Assembly: GCF_000152885.1 (NCBI RefSeq) | Contig: NZ_AAMX01000001.1 | Location: 217,429-281,428, forward strand | Length of the DNA stretch: 64,000 nucleotides | Direction: 5' to 3' | DNA from: Idiomarina baltica OS145 | GTDB taxonomy: Bacteria > Pseudomonadota > Gammaproteobacteria > Enterobacterales > Alteromonadaceae | Shown: piece after piece, positions 38,097 to 49,272 of the stretch | Layout: each line of letters opens with the position of its first letter | How positions within the stretch are numbered: the first letter of the stretch is position 1 | Position numbers and translations under genes: made by a program | The notes under the pieces: generated by a model | What the model was told of the DNA's origin: nothing | Seen by the model: the letters and a program-made list of their open reading frames with translations, nothing else | Database searches by the model: none

Positions 38097-38413
38097 ATCT
38101 GTTGACAATAGCTCGCCCCACGAATAGAACCAAATGGTTATCGTGTGTTCGATTGGTTGTAACTACTTGATTTAAAAAGGGATTTTTAAACGGCGGGCTA
38201 CCCTATGTGCCCTACTTCTTATTATTTGTTTCGCTGTGGAAACTTATTTTTGCTACCCGATTTTTCGAGGCCAGACTACATGTCGAATCGAGCAGACTAA
38301 GTAGACTACCACAAAATGAGACAAGGTCTAGTCACACTGTCGGTTTTTTTATACTCTTTTCTTCCAAACTAAGCGTACCTTTATAATCGACTAACTTATA
38401 TATCGAGAATTCA

Positions 38414-40036
38414 ATGCGTTGGGAACCCGCTGATGTTGATCAGCCCGATTACTATTGGCAGAACTTCAATACTATCTTGCGTTGGGTGCGACACCACCAC
38501 GATACGCTGTTGGATGAAGAGACACGGCTGACACTCGCACGCTATGAGTCACTCAACACTGACGCACAAAAACTATGGATCCGGTTATCGAGTCGCCGCG
38601 GTCAACAATTTCGGGAGGATGCCCTAAGTTACTCTGAAATCAACCTCGATCGAGCAGTCACCGCGCTTGAGCGTGAGGGCTGGCTGAACGTATATCATGA
38701 GATTGATAGTCCTGAAGGACTTGAGCTGTTAAAGCGCGCCGAACTACTGCAGTTGGCGCGAGAAAACGGCTGCACGCTCTCTGCATCGGCTAAGAAAGCC
38801 GACATTCTCGAGGCATTACGGGCATGTCCAACGCCATGGCCAGTCGCAGCTCAACTGCAATGGTATGCGTTAACACAACAAGCGAACTTTGATCGCCTAT
38901 CGCTACTATTTTTTGGCAACGCGCATCAAGATCTCACCGAGTTTATTAAGACAGCACTCGGTCATGTTCGTTATGAAACCTACACGATTCGACCTAAAAG
39001 CTTATTCAATAGTTCTGAGGATGTTGCTAACTACCATGCGATGAGCGCGTTTCGCCAGCGTTACTCCGATACAGAAGGCTTAACTGAGCGTATACCTATT
39101 ATCCGCGACTGGTATAAACGCGCAGCAAATCATCAAGGATGGAAGAAGTTTCGAGGCGCCTATAGCCGGCTCTGCAATAAGCTCGCGCGGGACTGTGAAC
39201 GAGCCGATGCACTCGACGATGCTCTAAAGATTTATCAGCAGTCATTTCGCCCCCCTGCCCGCGAACGAATGGCAAGAATTTATAGGAAGCAAGGTAACAA
39301 TAAGCAGGCTTATTCGACCCTAAATCAAATAGCAAAGGACCCATGGAACGACCCAGAGCACGCCATTGCTGAGCAATTATTGTCACGTTGGTTTGCTGAG
39401 CCTAAGGCACAGCAAATCGAGCCTGAAAAGTACCATTTAAGCTTTGCATCGAGGGGAACCTCAATAGAAGCAGAAACCTTAACTCACTTTGAGCAGCAAG
39501 GTTGGCAGGGTGCACACCACGAAAACGCAATCCCACAAACACTATTTGGCATTCTTTTTTGGGATATCATATTTGAAGATATCGAGGGGGCCTTTGTTCA
39601 CCCGTTTCAGCGAGGCCCCAGAGATCTCAATAGTCATGAGTTTTATCATCGTCGCGAAGCGTTAATAAAGAAACGACTTGATGAAATCAAGCACAGCCCC
39701 GACACCGTAACGCAACGTATTACTCAGGTTATTGATGAAAAAATAGGCCTCGCGAATCCGTTTATTTACTGGCCCGGTGTTGATAAGAGTGCGCTCACAG
39801 ATTGGTGGTTACGCCTCCAAGGTCAGCAATGGGCGGCTATTTTTGAGCGTATCGCTCGCGACGTACACAACAATCGCGCCGGCTTTCCCGACTTATGGTT
39901 GTATCGCGATAAACAGGTCATGCTGATCGAAGTTAAAGGTCCAGGCGACACATTACGCCCAAATCAAATCCGTTGGCTGAGAGCACTTAACGAGATCGGT
40001 GTGAATGCCAACCTCGCATTAGTCAAGCTTGGCTAA
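38414..40036 (+). CDS. FAN1-like VRR-NUC domain nuclease
   Basis: 540 residues. N-terminal SAP-like/helical region (~30-150, AELLQLARENGCTLSASAKK), a TPR-like middle (~260-310) and a C-terminal VRR-NUC domain. The nuclease core shows FPDLWLY, then LIEVKGPGD, giving PD...ExK near residues 494-515. Bacterial FAN1 homologues of this size cut branched and 5'-flap DNA and help in crosslink repair. The function comes from family. TATAAT at 38382. End overlaps the convergent aroE. Confidence 0.9.
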   Translation: MRWEPADVDQPDYYWQNFNTILRWVRHHHDTLLDEETRLTLARYESLNTDAQKLWIRLSSRRGQQFREDALSYSEINLDRAVTALEREGWLNVYHEIDSPEGLELLKRAELLQLARENGCTLSASAKKADILEALRACPTPWPVAAQLQWYALTQQANFDRLSLLFFGNAHQDLTEFIKTALGHVRYETYTIRPKSLFNSSEDVANYHAMSAFRQRYSDTEGLTERIPIIRDWYKRAANHQGWKKFRGAYSRLCNKLARDCERADALDDALKIYQQSFRPPARERMARIYRKQGNNKQAYSTLNQIAKDPWNDPEHAIAEQLLSRWFAEPKAQQIEPEKYHLSFASRGTSIEAETLTHFEQQGWQGAHHENAIPQTLFGILFWDIIFEDIEGAFVHPFQRGPRDLNSHEFYHRREALIKKRLDEIKHSPDTVTQRITQVIDEKIGLANPFIYWPGVDKSALTDWWLRLQGQQWAAIFERIARDVHNNRAGFPDLWLYRDKQVMLIEVKGPGDTLRPNQIRWLRALNEIGVNANLALVKLG

Positions 40037-40846
40037 CTCATTACGCAACTGATGATAGATGGCTTCGGTTTTTGGTTTGTCACAGGAAAACCAAAGGCTA
40101 AAGCTGACCGCCGCTTGTTCCACGAGCATTCTTAAACCATCAAAACAAACACCACCACCGGATGCCTTGAACTGACTTTGAAAAACCGTCGCATCACGGC
40201 TGTAAACCATGTCATAACCAAGGGTATCGGCATCAATGACATGTTCGGGAAGTGATAACGACTCGCCGAACAAACTTGCACTGGTTGCATTAATGATGAG
40301 GTCAGGTTTATGCGCATCGGACCAATGCCGCAACACCCGCGCCGAATTAAATAGCGAAGCAAGTTGCTCGGCACGCTCCACTGTGCGGTTCCACACCCAA
40401 ATCACATCTGGCTTCTCGGCATTAAGCGCTGGCATGACACCGCGACTCGCACCGCCGGCCCCAAGCAAGAGAATGCGGCGCCCCGCTAAACTGACACCTT
40501 TCGACTTGAGCGCGGCGACTAGCCCGTCGCCATCGGTATTGGCACCGATCAGGCCACCATGAGGCGCGCTAATAAGCGTATTAACGGCACCGCTGTGTGC
40601 CGCAGAACCCATATGTTGAGTTACAAGCTGATACGCCACCTGTTTAAATGGTACTGTTACATTGGCGCCAGCTAAGCCTTGCGAAAATTGCCGAGCTACC
40701 GCTTTAGGAAAACCGTGAGGGCTGACTAATAGACGCTGGTAATCAACACTGCGCCCGGTTTGCTCAGCAAATAAGCAATGTATTCTCGGCGACAGACTGT
40801 GTTTAATTGGATTACCGAAAACGCCTAACTTATCACTCATTAACAT
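40019..40846 (-). CDS. aroE: Shikimate dehydrogenase
   Basis: 275 residues. [14 protein letters not shown] (shikimate binding), GANVTVPFK with catalytic Lys, GANTDGDG with catalytic Asp, and NADP loop [11 protein letters not shown]. Reduces 3-dehydroshikimate with NADPH. The start is either ATG 40846 or ATG 40840 (MSDKLGVFG); both overlap the hemF end. Confidence 0.95.
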   Translation of the reverse strand: MLMSDKLGVFGNPIKHSLSPRIHCLFAEQTGRSVDYQRLLVSPHGFPKAVARQFSQGLAGANVTVPFKQVAYQLVTQHMGSAAHSGAVNTLISAPHGGLIGANTDGDGLVAALKSKGVSLAGRRILLLGAGGASRGVMPALNAEKPDVIWVWNRTVERAEQLASLFNSARVLRHWSDAHKPDLIINATSASLFGESLSLPEHVIDADTLGYDMVYSRDATVFQSQFKASGGGVCFDGLRMLVEQAAVSFSLWFSCDKPKTEAIYHQLRNELAKLD

Positions 40847-41765
40847 AGTCCATGGCGGCCCAATCCCGCGGTAACAAATAGTATTCCGTCAATGCGGCCT
40901 CGGCTGAATCAGGCTGCGGTTGCCAGTCATACTCCCACCGCACTAACGGCGGCATCGACATCAGAATTGACTCGGTTCGACCACCGGTTTGTAAGCCAAA
41001 CAAGGTGCCTCGATCCCAGACTAGATTAAATTCAACATAACGACCACGGCGATACAATTGAAATTGACGTTGATGCTCTGAGTATTCAGTTTTTTTGCGA
41101 CGTTCTACGATAGGCACGTAAGCTTCACAAAAGGCATCGCCAACCGCTTTGATTACATCAAACGCCTCGTCAAACGAACGGTCGTTCAAGTCGTCAAAGA
41201 AAATACCGCCGATGCCACGCGCTTCATTTCGATGTTTCAAATAAAAGTAATCATCACACCAAACTTTGTATTTGTCATAGAGTGCAGGGTCTACTTTATC
41301 GAGCGATGCTTTGGCTTTTTTATGCCACTCAATGCAATCGTTGGTGTAGGGGTAATAAGGTGTTAAGTCAAAGCCTCCACCAAACCACCAAACGGGGTCT
41401 TCACCTTCCTTTTCGGCAATAAAGAACCGGACGTTAAGATGAACGGTCGGTACATGGGGGTTACGTGGATGAATAACCAAAGACACGCCGCAGGCATTGA
41501 AGTCACGACCTTCAAGTTCGGGCCGGTGCGCCGTTGCACTCTTAGGCAGCTGTTCACCGTATACATGCGAGAAGCCCACGCCGGCCTGTTCAAACGTTTC
41601 GCCCTCTTTCATAACTCGAGAACGACCGCCACCACCTTGCTCCCGCTGCCACTCATCCTGTTGGAAGCGTCCACCACCATCAACAGTTTCCAATTGTTGG
41701 CAAATACTATCTTGCAAGCTGAGCAGGTAATTCAATACCGGCTGCAACATAGTCTGTTCCATCAT
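40833..41765 (-). CDS. hemF: Oxygen-dependent coproporphyrinogen III oxidase
   Basis: 310 residues. ERGGVNFS-like region [70 protein letters not shown]. Decarboxylates two propionates to give protoporphyrinogen IX. Overlaps aroE by 14 bases. A second ATG four codons in ([10 protein letters not shown]) is possible. Confidence 0.97.
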   Translation of the reverse strand: MMEQTMLQPVLNYLLSLQDSICQQLETVDGGGRFQQDEWQREQGGGGRSRVMKEGETFEQAGVGFSHVYGEQLPKSATAHRPELEGRDFNACGVSLVIHPRNPHVPTVHLNVRFFIAEKEGEDPVWWFGGGFDLTPYYPYTNDCIEWHKKAKASLDKVDPALYDKYKVWCDDYFYLKHRNEARGIGGIFFDDLNDRSFDEAFDVIKAVGDAFCEAYVPIVERRKKTEYSEHQRQFQLYRRGRYVEFNLVWDRGTLFGLQTGGRTESILMSMPPLVRWEYDWQPQPDSAEAALTEYYLLPRDWAAMDYVNE

Positions 41766-41775
41766 GACAAAAACC

Positions 41776-42330
41776 TTACCTCAATACGGTGTTATTAAAT
41801 GGATCGATGATTTTAGAGGGTTGCTCTGCGCCACCTGTTTTTTCATCCCAAACCCAATCGACTTCATCACCGAAGTAACCACTCACTTCTTGAGCTGTTC
41901 TAGCCGGCTCTTCACCGCTTGGGTTGGCGCTAGTAGATACTAATGCAGTACCTAGCTTGCGACAAAGCTCTCGCACGGGCTCATAGGCTGTAACACGCAC
42001 TGCAATGGTATCTCGTCCACCGGTCAGCAGTGGTGAAACCGTATCGCGTGCGGGAAGGATCAATGTCACCGGGCCAGGCCAATGTGATAGCACGCTAAAG
42101 CGCTTATCCTGACCAATTGCCGAATCTTTAACATAAGGTGTCAATTGGCTATAGTCAGCGGCGATTAGAATAAGCCCTTTGTCCTCAGGGCGTTCTTTTA
42201 AGGTTAGAATCTTGCGGATCGCTTCCTCGTTACGTGGATCGCAACCTAAACCGAATACTGCTTCGGTTGGGTATGCGATTACACCGTTTAATAGCGCCGA
42301 ACGCGCTGATTCAATATCAAGTGCTGACAC
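41776..42330 (-). CDS. tsaC: Threonylcarbamoyl-AMP synthase TsaC
   Basis: 184 residues. YrdC fold: [28 protein letters not shown] and [12 protein letters not shown]. Makes threonylcarbamoyl-AMP for t6A37 of ANN-reading tRNAs. TsaC, single domain, not Sua5. It precedes hemF by 10 bases. Confidence 0.95.
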   Translation of the reverse strand: MSALDIESARSALLNGVIAYPTEAVFGLGCDPRNEEAIRKILTLKERPEDKGLILIAADYSQLTPYVKDSAIGQDKRFSVLSHWPGPVTLILPARDTVSPLLTGGRDTIAVRVTAYEPVRELCRKLGTALVSTSANPSGEEPARTAQEVSGYFGDEVDWVWDEKTGGAEQPSKIIDPFNNTVLR

Positions 42331-42364
42331 TGGAGTTCCTCTCTAAAACTAAAAACTGGACTTA

Positions 42365-42883
42365 TTATAGCGGCTTGGAGCGGTAGTCGCAGTGCTTTTG
42401 CGGACAAACAAGGCGCTCGGAACCCTGACTACGCTTTCGCATTAACAAGGGGAAGTCACACTCGGGACAGGCTTCATTAACGGGAGGTAAAGGCAACGAA
42501 AAATCGCAGGTGGGAAATTGATCACAAGAGAAAAACTGTTTACCCGAACGACCTGTCTTTGCAACAACTCGACCTGTTCGACCAGCCTTTTCACACTCCG
42601 GACACGGAACCGAATCCTGTTCTCGTTGAGTTGGATCTTCTGCAATAAAGTCACAGTCTGGATAATTGCTGCAACCAACAAAAAGCCCAAACCGTCCGCT
42701 TTTTAACTGCAAGTCATTGCCGCACTGGGGACAAGGCACACCCAAGCTCTCCGGCTCAATCTCTGATTGTTCGCGAAGCCCTTGGGTATACTCACAATCG
42801 GGGTAGCCACTGCACCCCAAAAAACTCTGCTGACCTTTGTGCTTTACAACCAGCTCTCGGCCGCATTTCGGACACGCCTGCAT
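42365..42883 (-). CDS. Topoisomerase-type zinc-ribbon protein (YrdD-like)
   Basis: 172 residues made of four zinc ribbons: CPKCG...CSGYPDC, CPQCG...CSNYPDC, CPECEKAG...CDQFPTC and CPECDF...CPQKHC. These match the C-terminal DNA-binding repeats of topoisomerase I, without the catalytic part. YrdD-type proteins lie next to tsaC and smg throughout the group; function unproven, likely nucleic-acid binding. Confidence 0.9.
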   Translation of the reverse strand: MQACPKCGRELVVKHKGQQSFLGCSGYPDCEYTQGLREQSEIEPESLGVPCPQCGNDLQLKSGRFGLFVGCSNYPDCDFIAEDPTQREQDSVPCPECEKAGRTGRVVAKTGRSGKQFFSCDQFPTCDFSLPLPPVNEACPECDFPLLMRKRSQGSERLVCPQKHCDYRSKPL

Positions 42884-42904
42884 GACTCTATATCCTTAAG
42901 TAGA

Positions 42905-43378
42905 TTAGTGCAGCGGCCCCTCCGGCTCCTCAAATAGCAAACCTTCCATCTTATCGTAGGCCGCTTCACGCCCTGGTAGGTTAAATAATACCATAAGCAC
43001 AACCCACTTGAGATCGTCGAGACTAAATCGACTGGTTTCAAGCTCCATCACTCTATCAACGACCATTTCTCGGGTACTAAAATCCAATACGCCCAGGTTT
43101 TCGAGATAAGTTAAAAATCCACGACATTGAGTATCTAACCGACTGCACTCAATTTCCGTATAGACCCGCATTGAAGCAACAGGTGTGACGTTGAGATAGG
43201 TCTTAGCCTCTGTTTCCTGTAAATCCGCCAAACGTTCAAGCCACGCTAACGCCTTTTGGATTTCTTGCCGATGGAATCCGGCCCGGGCGAGTTCGTCCGT
43301 CAACTCATCGTGGTCAACCACAACTTCAGAGTCGGAATGTATATAGTTCTCAAACAAGTACATGAGGATATCAAACAT
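42905..43378 (-). CDS. smg: Smg (DUF494) protein
   Basis: 157 residues. [16 protein letters not shown] and [18 protein letters not shown] [19 protein letters not shown] are diagnostic of DUF494. Function unknown; always beside dprA. Two bases separate it from dprA. Confidence 0.93.
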   Translation of the reverse strand: MFDILMYLFENYIHSDSEVVVDHDELTDELARAGFHRQEIQKALAWLERLADLQETEAKTYLNVTPVASMRVYTEIECSRLDTQCRGFLTYLENLGVLDFSTREMVVDRVMELETSRFSLDDLKWVVLMVLFNLPGREAAYDKMEGLLFEEPEGPLH

Positions 43379-43380
43379 GG

Positions 43381-44424
43381 TTAGCGCCTCCCCACTTTTA
43401 TGTAACCACCCGGAATTGCTGTAATCAGTCCTTCAAGCTCAAGTAATAATAATTGTTCGCTTACCTCAGCAACCGATAACCCCGTTCGTTCAACCAGCTC
43501 ATCTAAACTCACTGGGTCATTGCTCACATTAGCGAACAATGGATTGTTTGCCAAGTGTTTAGGAATTGTACATCTTGTTTGCTGACTCGGTTCACTCGCA
43601 CTGATGTCAAACCAAGACAAGATATCACTTGCACACGTGATCAAATGAGCACCCTCTTTCAACAACCAGTGACACCCTTCCTGCGACTTAGCAAAAACGC
43701 TGTTCGGAACCGCACCCACTTCACGTCCTTCTCGCAACGCAGACAATGCGGTAGAAATGGACCCACTGCGTCGTGCGGCTTCAATCACAACGACACCTTT
43801 CGACATTCCACTTATAATACGGTTGCGACGCGGAAAATGATCCATGCGTGCCGGCGTGCCTGGTGAAAACTCACTGATGATTAACCCCTGATGGCTGATC
43901 AACTCATAGAGCTCTCGATTTCTACGCGGATAGATTTGATCGATGCCGGTGCCTAATACCGCGATGGTCGCCCCATAGTCTAACGCTGCGCGATGCGCCG
44001 CCGCATCGATGCCCATCGCTAAGCCACTCACAACAGCTAACCCTGATTGCGCGCATTCCCGAGCAAGCTGATCGGTAACCTGAATACCATAGTGACTCGC
44101 CTTTCGACTACCGACCATGGCGACACTCGCTTGGGATAGTAGTTCAGTACGCCCTTTATAAAATAACACCATAGGCGGGCGCTCTATGGTTCTTAAAAGT
44201 TTGGGATATTGGTCATCAAACCAGCCCACGACACCACAGTTATCGTTTTCCAGCCAATGCATTGCCTGAAGTACGTAAGCTCTCTGCACCGACTTAATCG
44301 ATTGCAGACATCGATCTTCAATCGCTTCTAGCTGCTCAGACTCTCTACATTCCCGCTGTACAGCGATTGGCGCTTTGTTGAGACTCATTAATAAAGCAAG
44401 TTCATGATACTGCACGGCTGTCAT
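43381..44424 (-). CDS. dprA: DNA-processing protein DprA
   Basis: 347 residues. Rossmann core: [61 protein letters not shown] and [13 protein letters not shown]-terminal winged helix ([16 protein letters not shown]). Loads RecA on incoming single-stranded DNA in transformation. Divergent from def across 54 bases. Confidence 0.96.
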   Translation of the reverse strand: MTAVQYHELALLMSLNKAPIAVQRECRESEQLEAIEDRCLQSIKSVQRAYVLQAMHWLENDNCGVVGWFDDQYPKLLRTIERPPMVLFYKGRTELLSQASVAMVGSRKASHYGIQVTDQLARECAQSGLAVVSGLAMGIDAAAHRAALDYGATIAVLGTGIDQIYPRRNRELYELISHQGLIISEFSPGTPARMDHFPRRNRIISGMSKGVVVIEAARRSGSISTALSALREGREVGAVPNSVFAKSQEGCHWLLKEGAHLITCASDILSWFDISASEPSQQTRCTIPKHLANNPLFANVSNDPVSLDELVERTGLSVAEVSEQLLLLELEGLITAIPGGYIKVGRR

Positions 44425-44478
44425 TCCTCCCCCAATTTAAGGTAAAATAAAAGTAGTTAAAGCGAAGGAGATTTTGGA

Positions 44479-45000
44479 ATGACTAAGTTAACGGTACTTA
44501 AGTACCCCGATGAGCGCTTACGCACTGTTGCGCAGCCTATCGAACAGGTTGACGATGCGCTACGCGCCACAATTGACGATATGTTTGAGACGATGTATGA
44601 ATCTCAAGGCGTCGGTTTAGCGGCTACTCAAGTAGACGTTCATCAACGTTTATTCGTCGCTGACTGTAGTGAAAATCAGAACGAACCCTTAGTATTTATT
44701 AACCCTGAGATTACACGCTCTGAGGGTCATTTCACCAACGAGGAGGGTTGCCTGTCGTTTCCGAACGTTTTTGCTAAAGTTGAGCGTGCAGAAAGTATTA
44801 CCGTGCAAGCGTTGGATAAAAATGGTGAGCGATTCTCAATGGATGCGGAAGGTCTATTAGCCATCTGTGTGCAACACGAAATTGATCACCTAGATGGCAA
44901 ACTGTTCGTCGATTACTTGTCACCGCTTAAACGTGAACGAATTCGTAAGAAACTCGAGAAAGAACAACGTTTGCAAGAAAAATTAAGCACTGGAGCCTAA
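44479..45000 (+). CDS. def: Peptide deformylase
   Basis: 173 residues. Motif 1 GVGLAATQ, motif 2 EEGCLSFP, motif 3 QHEIDHLDG with the metal-binding Cys and two His. Removes the formyl group of nascent proteins. GGAG precedes the ATG by about 7 bases. First gene of def-fmt-rsmB-trkA. Confidence 0.97.
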   Translation: MTKLTVLKYPDERLRTVAQPIEQVDDALRATIDDMFETMYESQGVGLAATQVDVHQRLFVADCSENQNEPLVFINPEITRSEGHFTNEEGCLSFPNVFAKVERAESITVQALDKNGERFSMDAEGLLAICVQHEIDHLDGKLFVDYLSPLKRERIRKKLEKEQRLQEKLSTGA

Positions 45001-45004
45001 TCGA

Positions 45005-45979
45005 TTGAGCACACACAGACCATTACGTATTGTTTTTGCGGGTACACCTGAATTTGCAGCCGACCATTTAGCGGCGCTACTTAACAGTGATCACGAAGTC
45101 GTTGCGGTTTATACCCAACCGGACCGCAAAGCCGGACGAGGGAAAAAGCTACAGCCCAGTGCTGTCAAACAGCTGGCTCTTGAACACGCGATTGCAGTGG
45201 AGCAACCCGAAAAACTAAACACAGCGTTGGCTCAGCAGCAACTCGCGGAGTATCGTCCCGACGTGATGGTCGTTGTCGCTTATGGCTTATTGTTGCCAGA
45301 ACCTATTTTGACCACGCCCAAGTATGGATGTATTAATGTACATGGTTCGCTGCTACCACGCTGGCGTGGCGCGGCGCCTATCCAACGCTCGATTTGGGCG
45401 GGCGATGAGGCTTCCGGTGTTGCCGTTATGCAAATGGAAAAAGGACTCGACACGGGTCCAGTCCTTCACGTTGAGCGTTGTGCCATTGATGCACAAGAGA
45501 CATCCGCTTCGCTTTATAAAAAACTCGCTCAACTCGGACCCCGTGCACTGGTAACCACATTGGACGATATTGAAAGCTACCGTGAACGCGCGGAAGTTCA
45601 AAACCACGATGCCGCGACGTACGCAAAAAAACTGAGTAAGGACGAAGGCAAAATTGACTGGTCGGACGCGACCCAGCTCGAGAGAAATGTACGTGCATTT
45701 AATCCTTGGCCGTTTGCTTGGTTTGAGCTTCCTGGCGGTAAACCCGGCCAACGCACTGTTAAGGTTCATCAAGCCAGCGTTAGCCAAACTGATCATCGCT
45801 CAGCGCCAGGCACCATTATCGACTGTTCACCTGCGGGTATTACCGTTGCCTGCTCACAAGGTGCCTTAACCCTTCACTCATTGCAGTTACCCGGTAAAAA
45901 GCCGTTACCCGTGAGTGACCTATTGAATGGGTATGCCACCACCTTTGCAATTGGGGTTAATTTAACCAATGTCGACTAA
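45005..45979 (+). CDS. fmt: Methionyl-tRNA formyltransferase
   Basis: 324 residues from a TTG at 45005, supported by GGAG 9 bases upstream (overlapping the def end) and the N-terminus RIVFAGTPEFAADHL. Catalytic NVHGSLLPRWRGAAPIQRSI and DTG element. Rare start codon in an essential gene suggests moderated expression. Overlaps rsmB by 11 bases. Confidence 0.96.
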   Translation: MSTHRPLRIVFAGTPEFAADHLAALLNSDHEVVAVYTQPDRKAGRGKKLQPSAVKQLALEHAIAVEQPEKLNTALAQQQLAEYRPDVMVVVAYGLLLPEPILTTPKYGCINVHGSLLPRWRGAAPIQRSIWAGDEASGVAVMQMEKGLDTGPVLHVERCAIDAQETSASLYKKLAQLGPRALVTTLDDIESYRERAEVQNHDAATYAKKLSKDEGKIDWSDATQLERNVRAFNPWPFAWFELPGGKPGQRTVKVHQASVSQTDHRSAPGTIIDCSPAGITVACSQGALTLHSLQLPGKKPLPVSDLLNGYATTFAIGVNLTNVD

Positions 45980-47282
45980 CACATCGACGGGCGCGCACAG
46001 TCGCGCTGTCGCCGCTCAAGCTATCCACGCAGTACTGGAACAAGGCCAGTCGCTGACTCAAGCATTAACCACCTATAGTGAGCAGTTATCCGCGGAAGAT
46101 AAGCGCCTCGCACAAGCGATTAGTTATGGTGTCATGCGCTACTTACCCGTGTTGACTGAAAAAGTCAGCGGCAAGTTAGATAAACCCTTGAAGGGCAAAA
46201 ACCAAATTATCCAGTCGCTACTGTTAGTGGGCACTTACCAACTGTTTAAGTTGCGAACTAAAGATCACGCAGCGGTGAGCGCCACCGTTGAGGCAAGCAA
46301 ATTATTAAAACGTAAAGCATTAAGTGGTTTGGTGAATGGGGTTTTACGTCAAGTTTTACGTGAAGCGCCCACTCGTAACGATGATGGCGAACGCGAGTTG
46401 CCAAGCGCTGAAGGTGGTAACCATCCGCGTTGGCTTAGAGAGAAAATTAGAGCCGCCTACGGTGAAAAAGCGGAAGCCGTTTTCACAGCAAATGATTCTC
46501 AGCCACCACTCTGGCTCCGCGCAAACCGACGCCACACTAACGTGACTGACTACACTGCACTGTTAGCTGAGAACGGTATTGAAGCCGTTGCCGACAGTCA
46601 GGCAAGCGATGCGATTCGACTTGTTAAACCGGTGCCGGTGACTAAACTCCCGCATTTTGAAGCAGGCTGGGTCTCAGTTCAGGACCGTTCAGCACAGCTA
46701 GCAGCGGATATGGTAGACGCCCAACCCGAGCACAGAGTGCTTGATTGCTGCGCAGCACCCGGCGGCAAAACGGTTCACCTGCTTGAACGCACCGAGTTTC
46801 AAACACCCTTAATCGCTATTGACGTTGATGAGCAGCGCCTTGAGCGCGTCAGTGAAAACTTATATCGCGCCGACCTCTCATGTGAAGTGGTTTGTGCCGA
46901 CGTTTTAGATCTTGATAGTTGGTGGGATAAGCAACCTTTTGACCGTATTTTGTTAGATGCCCCCTGCTCCGCTACGGGTGTCATTCGTCGCCATCCAGAT
47001 ATCAAGTGGTTGCGCCGTTCATCAGATATCGATCAGCTTGTTGAGTTACAGCAAAGCATGTTAGAGCGCCTTTGGCCTACATTAAAGCCTGGAGGCCAGC
47101 TCATATATGCTACGTGCTCTATCTTGCCCGAGGAAAATAGTGAGCAAATATCGCACTTCCTCGGTCAGCATTCCGATGCTAACCTTATAGCTATTGAGGC
47201 GAACCGTCCCATGTTACAGCTTCTACCAGGCGAAAATGATGGTGACGGATTCTTTTACGCGAAGATAGAAAAACTGCCATGA
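45969..47282 (+). CDS. rsmB: 16S rRNA m5C967 methyltransferase RsmB
   Basis: 437 residues. N-terminal NusB-like RNA-binding domain (~8-140) and C-terminal SAM domain: [29 protein letters not shown] with the second Cys, and [11 protein letters not shown] with the catalytic Cys. Overlaps trkA by 4 bases. Confidence 0.96.
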   Translation: MSTNTSTGAHSRAVAAQAIHAVLEQGQSLTQALTTYSEQLSAEDKRLAQAISYGVMRYLPVLTEKVSGKLDKPLKGKNQIIQSLLLVGTYQLFKLRTKDHAAVSATVEASKLLKRKALSGLVNGVLRQVLREAPTRNDDGERELPSAEGGNHPRWLREKIRAAYGEKAEAVFTANDSQPPLWLRANRRHTNVTDYTALLAENGIEAVADSQASDAIRLVKPVPVTKLPHFEAGWVSVQDRSAQLAADMVDAQPEHRVLDCCAAPGGKTVHLLERTEFQTPLIAIDVDEQRLERVSENLYRADLSCEVVCADVLDLDSWWDKQPFDRILLDAPCSATGVIRRHPDIKWLRRSSDIDQLVELQQSMLERLWPTLKPGGQLIYATCSILPEENSEQISHFLGQHSDANLIAIEANRPMLQLLPGENDGDGFFYAKIEKLP

Positions 47283-48655
47283 AAATAATTATATTGGGTG
47301 TAGGTCAGGTTGGCGGAACGCTCGCTGAAAACCTTGTCGGCGAACGTAATGACATTACACTCGTCGATACTAATGCCGAACTGCTAGAGTCGTTTCAAGA
47401 TAAATACGATTTACGTATTGTTGTAGGTCATGGCTCACATCCGGACACGTTGCGTCGCGCTGGTGCCGAAGATGCCGATTTATTAATCGCCGTAACAAGC
47501 AGTGATGAAACCAATATGATTGCGTGTCAGGTCGCCTACTCAATCTTTAATACACCGACTAAAATCGCTCGTATTCGCTCTGAAGAGTACATTCGGTACC
47601 GTGATCAATTGTTTCACAAGAACGACGCACCGGTGGATTACATCATTTCACCGGAGCAACTCGTCACTAACTATATTCGTAAATTGATTGACTACCCGGG
47701 CGCACTGCAGGTCATGGAGTTTGCCTCAGGCAAAGCCAGTTTGGTGGCCGTAAAAGCGTATTACGGAGGCAAGCTGGTCGGTCATGCTATCTCAACACTC
47801 AAAGAGCACATGCCCAATATCGATACGCGGGTGGCGGCTATTTATCGCCAAGGTAAGCCGATTCGTCCTACCGGTACTACCGTCATTGAAGCCGATGACG
47901 AGGTGTTTTTCATTGCCGATACACGTCATGTAAACCGCGTCATGGAAGAGTTGCAAAAACTCGAAAATCGATACCGCCGAATTATGATTGTGGGCGGTGG
48001 TAATATTGGTGCCGGCCTTGCCAAACAGCTTGAGGCAGATCATCGCGTTAAGCTCATCGAACGGTCTGAGTCGCGTGCTGAGGCCCTATCGCAGCAACTT
48101 GAACACACCTTAGTGTTCAAAGGTGATGCTTCCGACCAAAAGTTACTAGAAGAAGAACACGTTGAAGATACCGATGTCTTTATTGCCGTAACCAACGATG
48201 ATGAAGCTAATATCATGTCGGCGATGCTGGCAAAACGCATGGGCGCCCGCAAAACCATGGTGCTTATCCAACGCAGTGCCTATGTTGATTTGGTTCAAGG
48301 CGGTGAGATTGATATTGCTATATCACCACAGCGGGCAACGATTTCGGCCTTGTTAACGCACGTGCGCCGTGGCGATATCGTCAACGTTTACTCGCTACGC
48401 AAAGGTGCGGCCGAGGCGATTGAGGCGATTGCGCATGGGGATGAATCAACGTCAAAAGTGGTAGGTAAAGCCATTAAAGATATTAAGCTTCCCCCAGGAA
48501 CGACTATCGGCGCGGTTGTGCGAGGAAGCGAAGTACTTATGGCTCATAGCGAGACCATCATTCAATCCGATGACCATGTGATGCTGTTCTTGCTGGACAA
48601 GAAGTACATCGATCAGGTCGAACGATTATTCCAACCCAGCGCGATGTTCTTCTAA
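47279..48655 (+). CDS. trkA: Potassium-uptake regulator TrkA
   Basis: 458 residues: two RCK repeats, each NAD-binding Rossmann ([16 protein letters not shown] at ~3; [17 protein letters not shown] at ~234) plus TrkA_C domains. Controls the TrkH/G channel. No trkH follows here. The last 30 bases overlap the convergent yigZ. Confidence 0.96.
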   Translation: MKIIILGVGQVGGTLAENLVGERNDITLVDTNAELLESFQDKYDLRIVVGHGSHPDTLRRAGAEDADLLIAVTSSDETNMIACQVAYSIFNTPTKIARIRSEEYIRYRDQLFHKNDAPVDYIISPEQLVTNYIRKLIDYPGALQVMEFASGKASLVAVKAYYGGKLVGHAISTLKEHMPNIDTRVAAIYRQGKPIRPTGTTVIEADDEVFFIADTRHVNRVMEELQKLENRYRRIMIVGGGNIGAGLAKQLEADHRVKLIERSESRAEALSQQLEHTLVFKGDASDQKLLEEEHVEDTDVFIAVTNDDEANIMSAMLAKRMGARKTMVLIQRSAYVDLVQGGEIDIAISPQRATISALLTHVRRGDIVNVYSLRKGAAEAIEAIAHGDESTSKVVGKAIKDIKLPPGTTIGAVVRGSEVLMAHSETIIQSDDHVMLFLLDKKYIDQVERLFQPSAMFF

Positions 48656-49258
48656 CAGCTTTACGCGCCCTTGTGTTTGAGCCTGAAACTGCTTATCGAG
48701 TTGAGCGCGGTATTCAGGCTCAATAGCTATGATTTGATGCACTGTCTCAGTGTATGTTTGCTCAATGACTTTATATTCGCAGCTGCTCAAAATGCTCTCA
48801 ACAGCACCCTGATCCCCGTACTCATAGACTAAACTGTAGTATTCACGGTATTTACGCTCTGCTGTTTTGATGAACGGGAGTGCTTCCGCTACGGCTTGGC
48901 TGTAAGCACGCTGTAAGCCACCTGTACCTAGCTTGATCCCCCCAAAGTAACGCACGACAACGGCAGAAACCTCACCTAACGGATGATGGGTTAATACGTT
49001 AAGCATTGGTCGCCCCGCGGTGCCACTGGGCTCGCCATCATCACTGCTTGCATAACAGGTATCATCGAAGGGGCTCCCGACGACAGATGCAGTACAATAG
49101 TGATTGGCTTTAGTCCAACGTTGCTTAACGTCGGCAATATGGTTCGCCACATCGTCCGCGCTCAATACAGGCGCTAACGACGCAATGAAACGACTGTTTT
49201 TAATTTCAATCTCGTACTCAACGGCTTCCGTCAAGCGCAGGTAATTAGCTTTTTTCAC
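48626..49258 (-). CDS. yigZ: IMPACT/YigZ-family protein
   Basis: 210 residues. UPF0029 N-terminal domain: [45 protein letters not shown], then the DUF1949 C-terminal domain. Putative translation-associated factor; biochemical role uncertain. Overlaps trkA by 30 bases tail to tail. Confidence 0.94.
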   Translation of the reverse strand: MKKANYLRLTEAVEYEIEIKNSRFIASLAPVLSADDVANHIADVKQRWTKANHYCTASVVGSPFDDTCYASSDDGEPSGTAGRPMLNVLTHHPLGEVSAVVVRYFGGIKLGTGGLQRAYSQAVAEALPFIKTAERKYREYYSLVYEYGDQGAVESILSSCEYKVIEQTYTETVHQIIAIEPEYRAQLDKQFQAQTQGRVKLLEEHRAGLE

Positions 49259-49272
49259 GTACTTCTGAACCG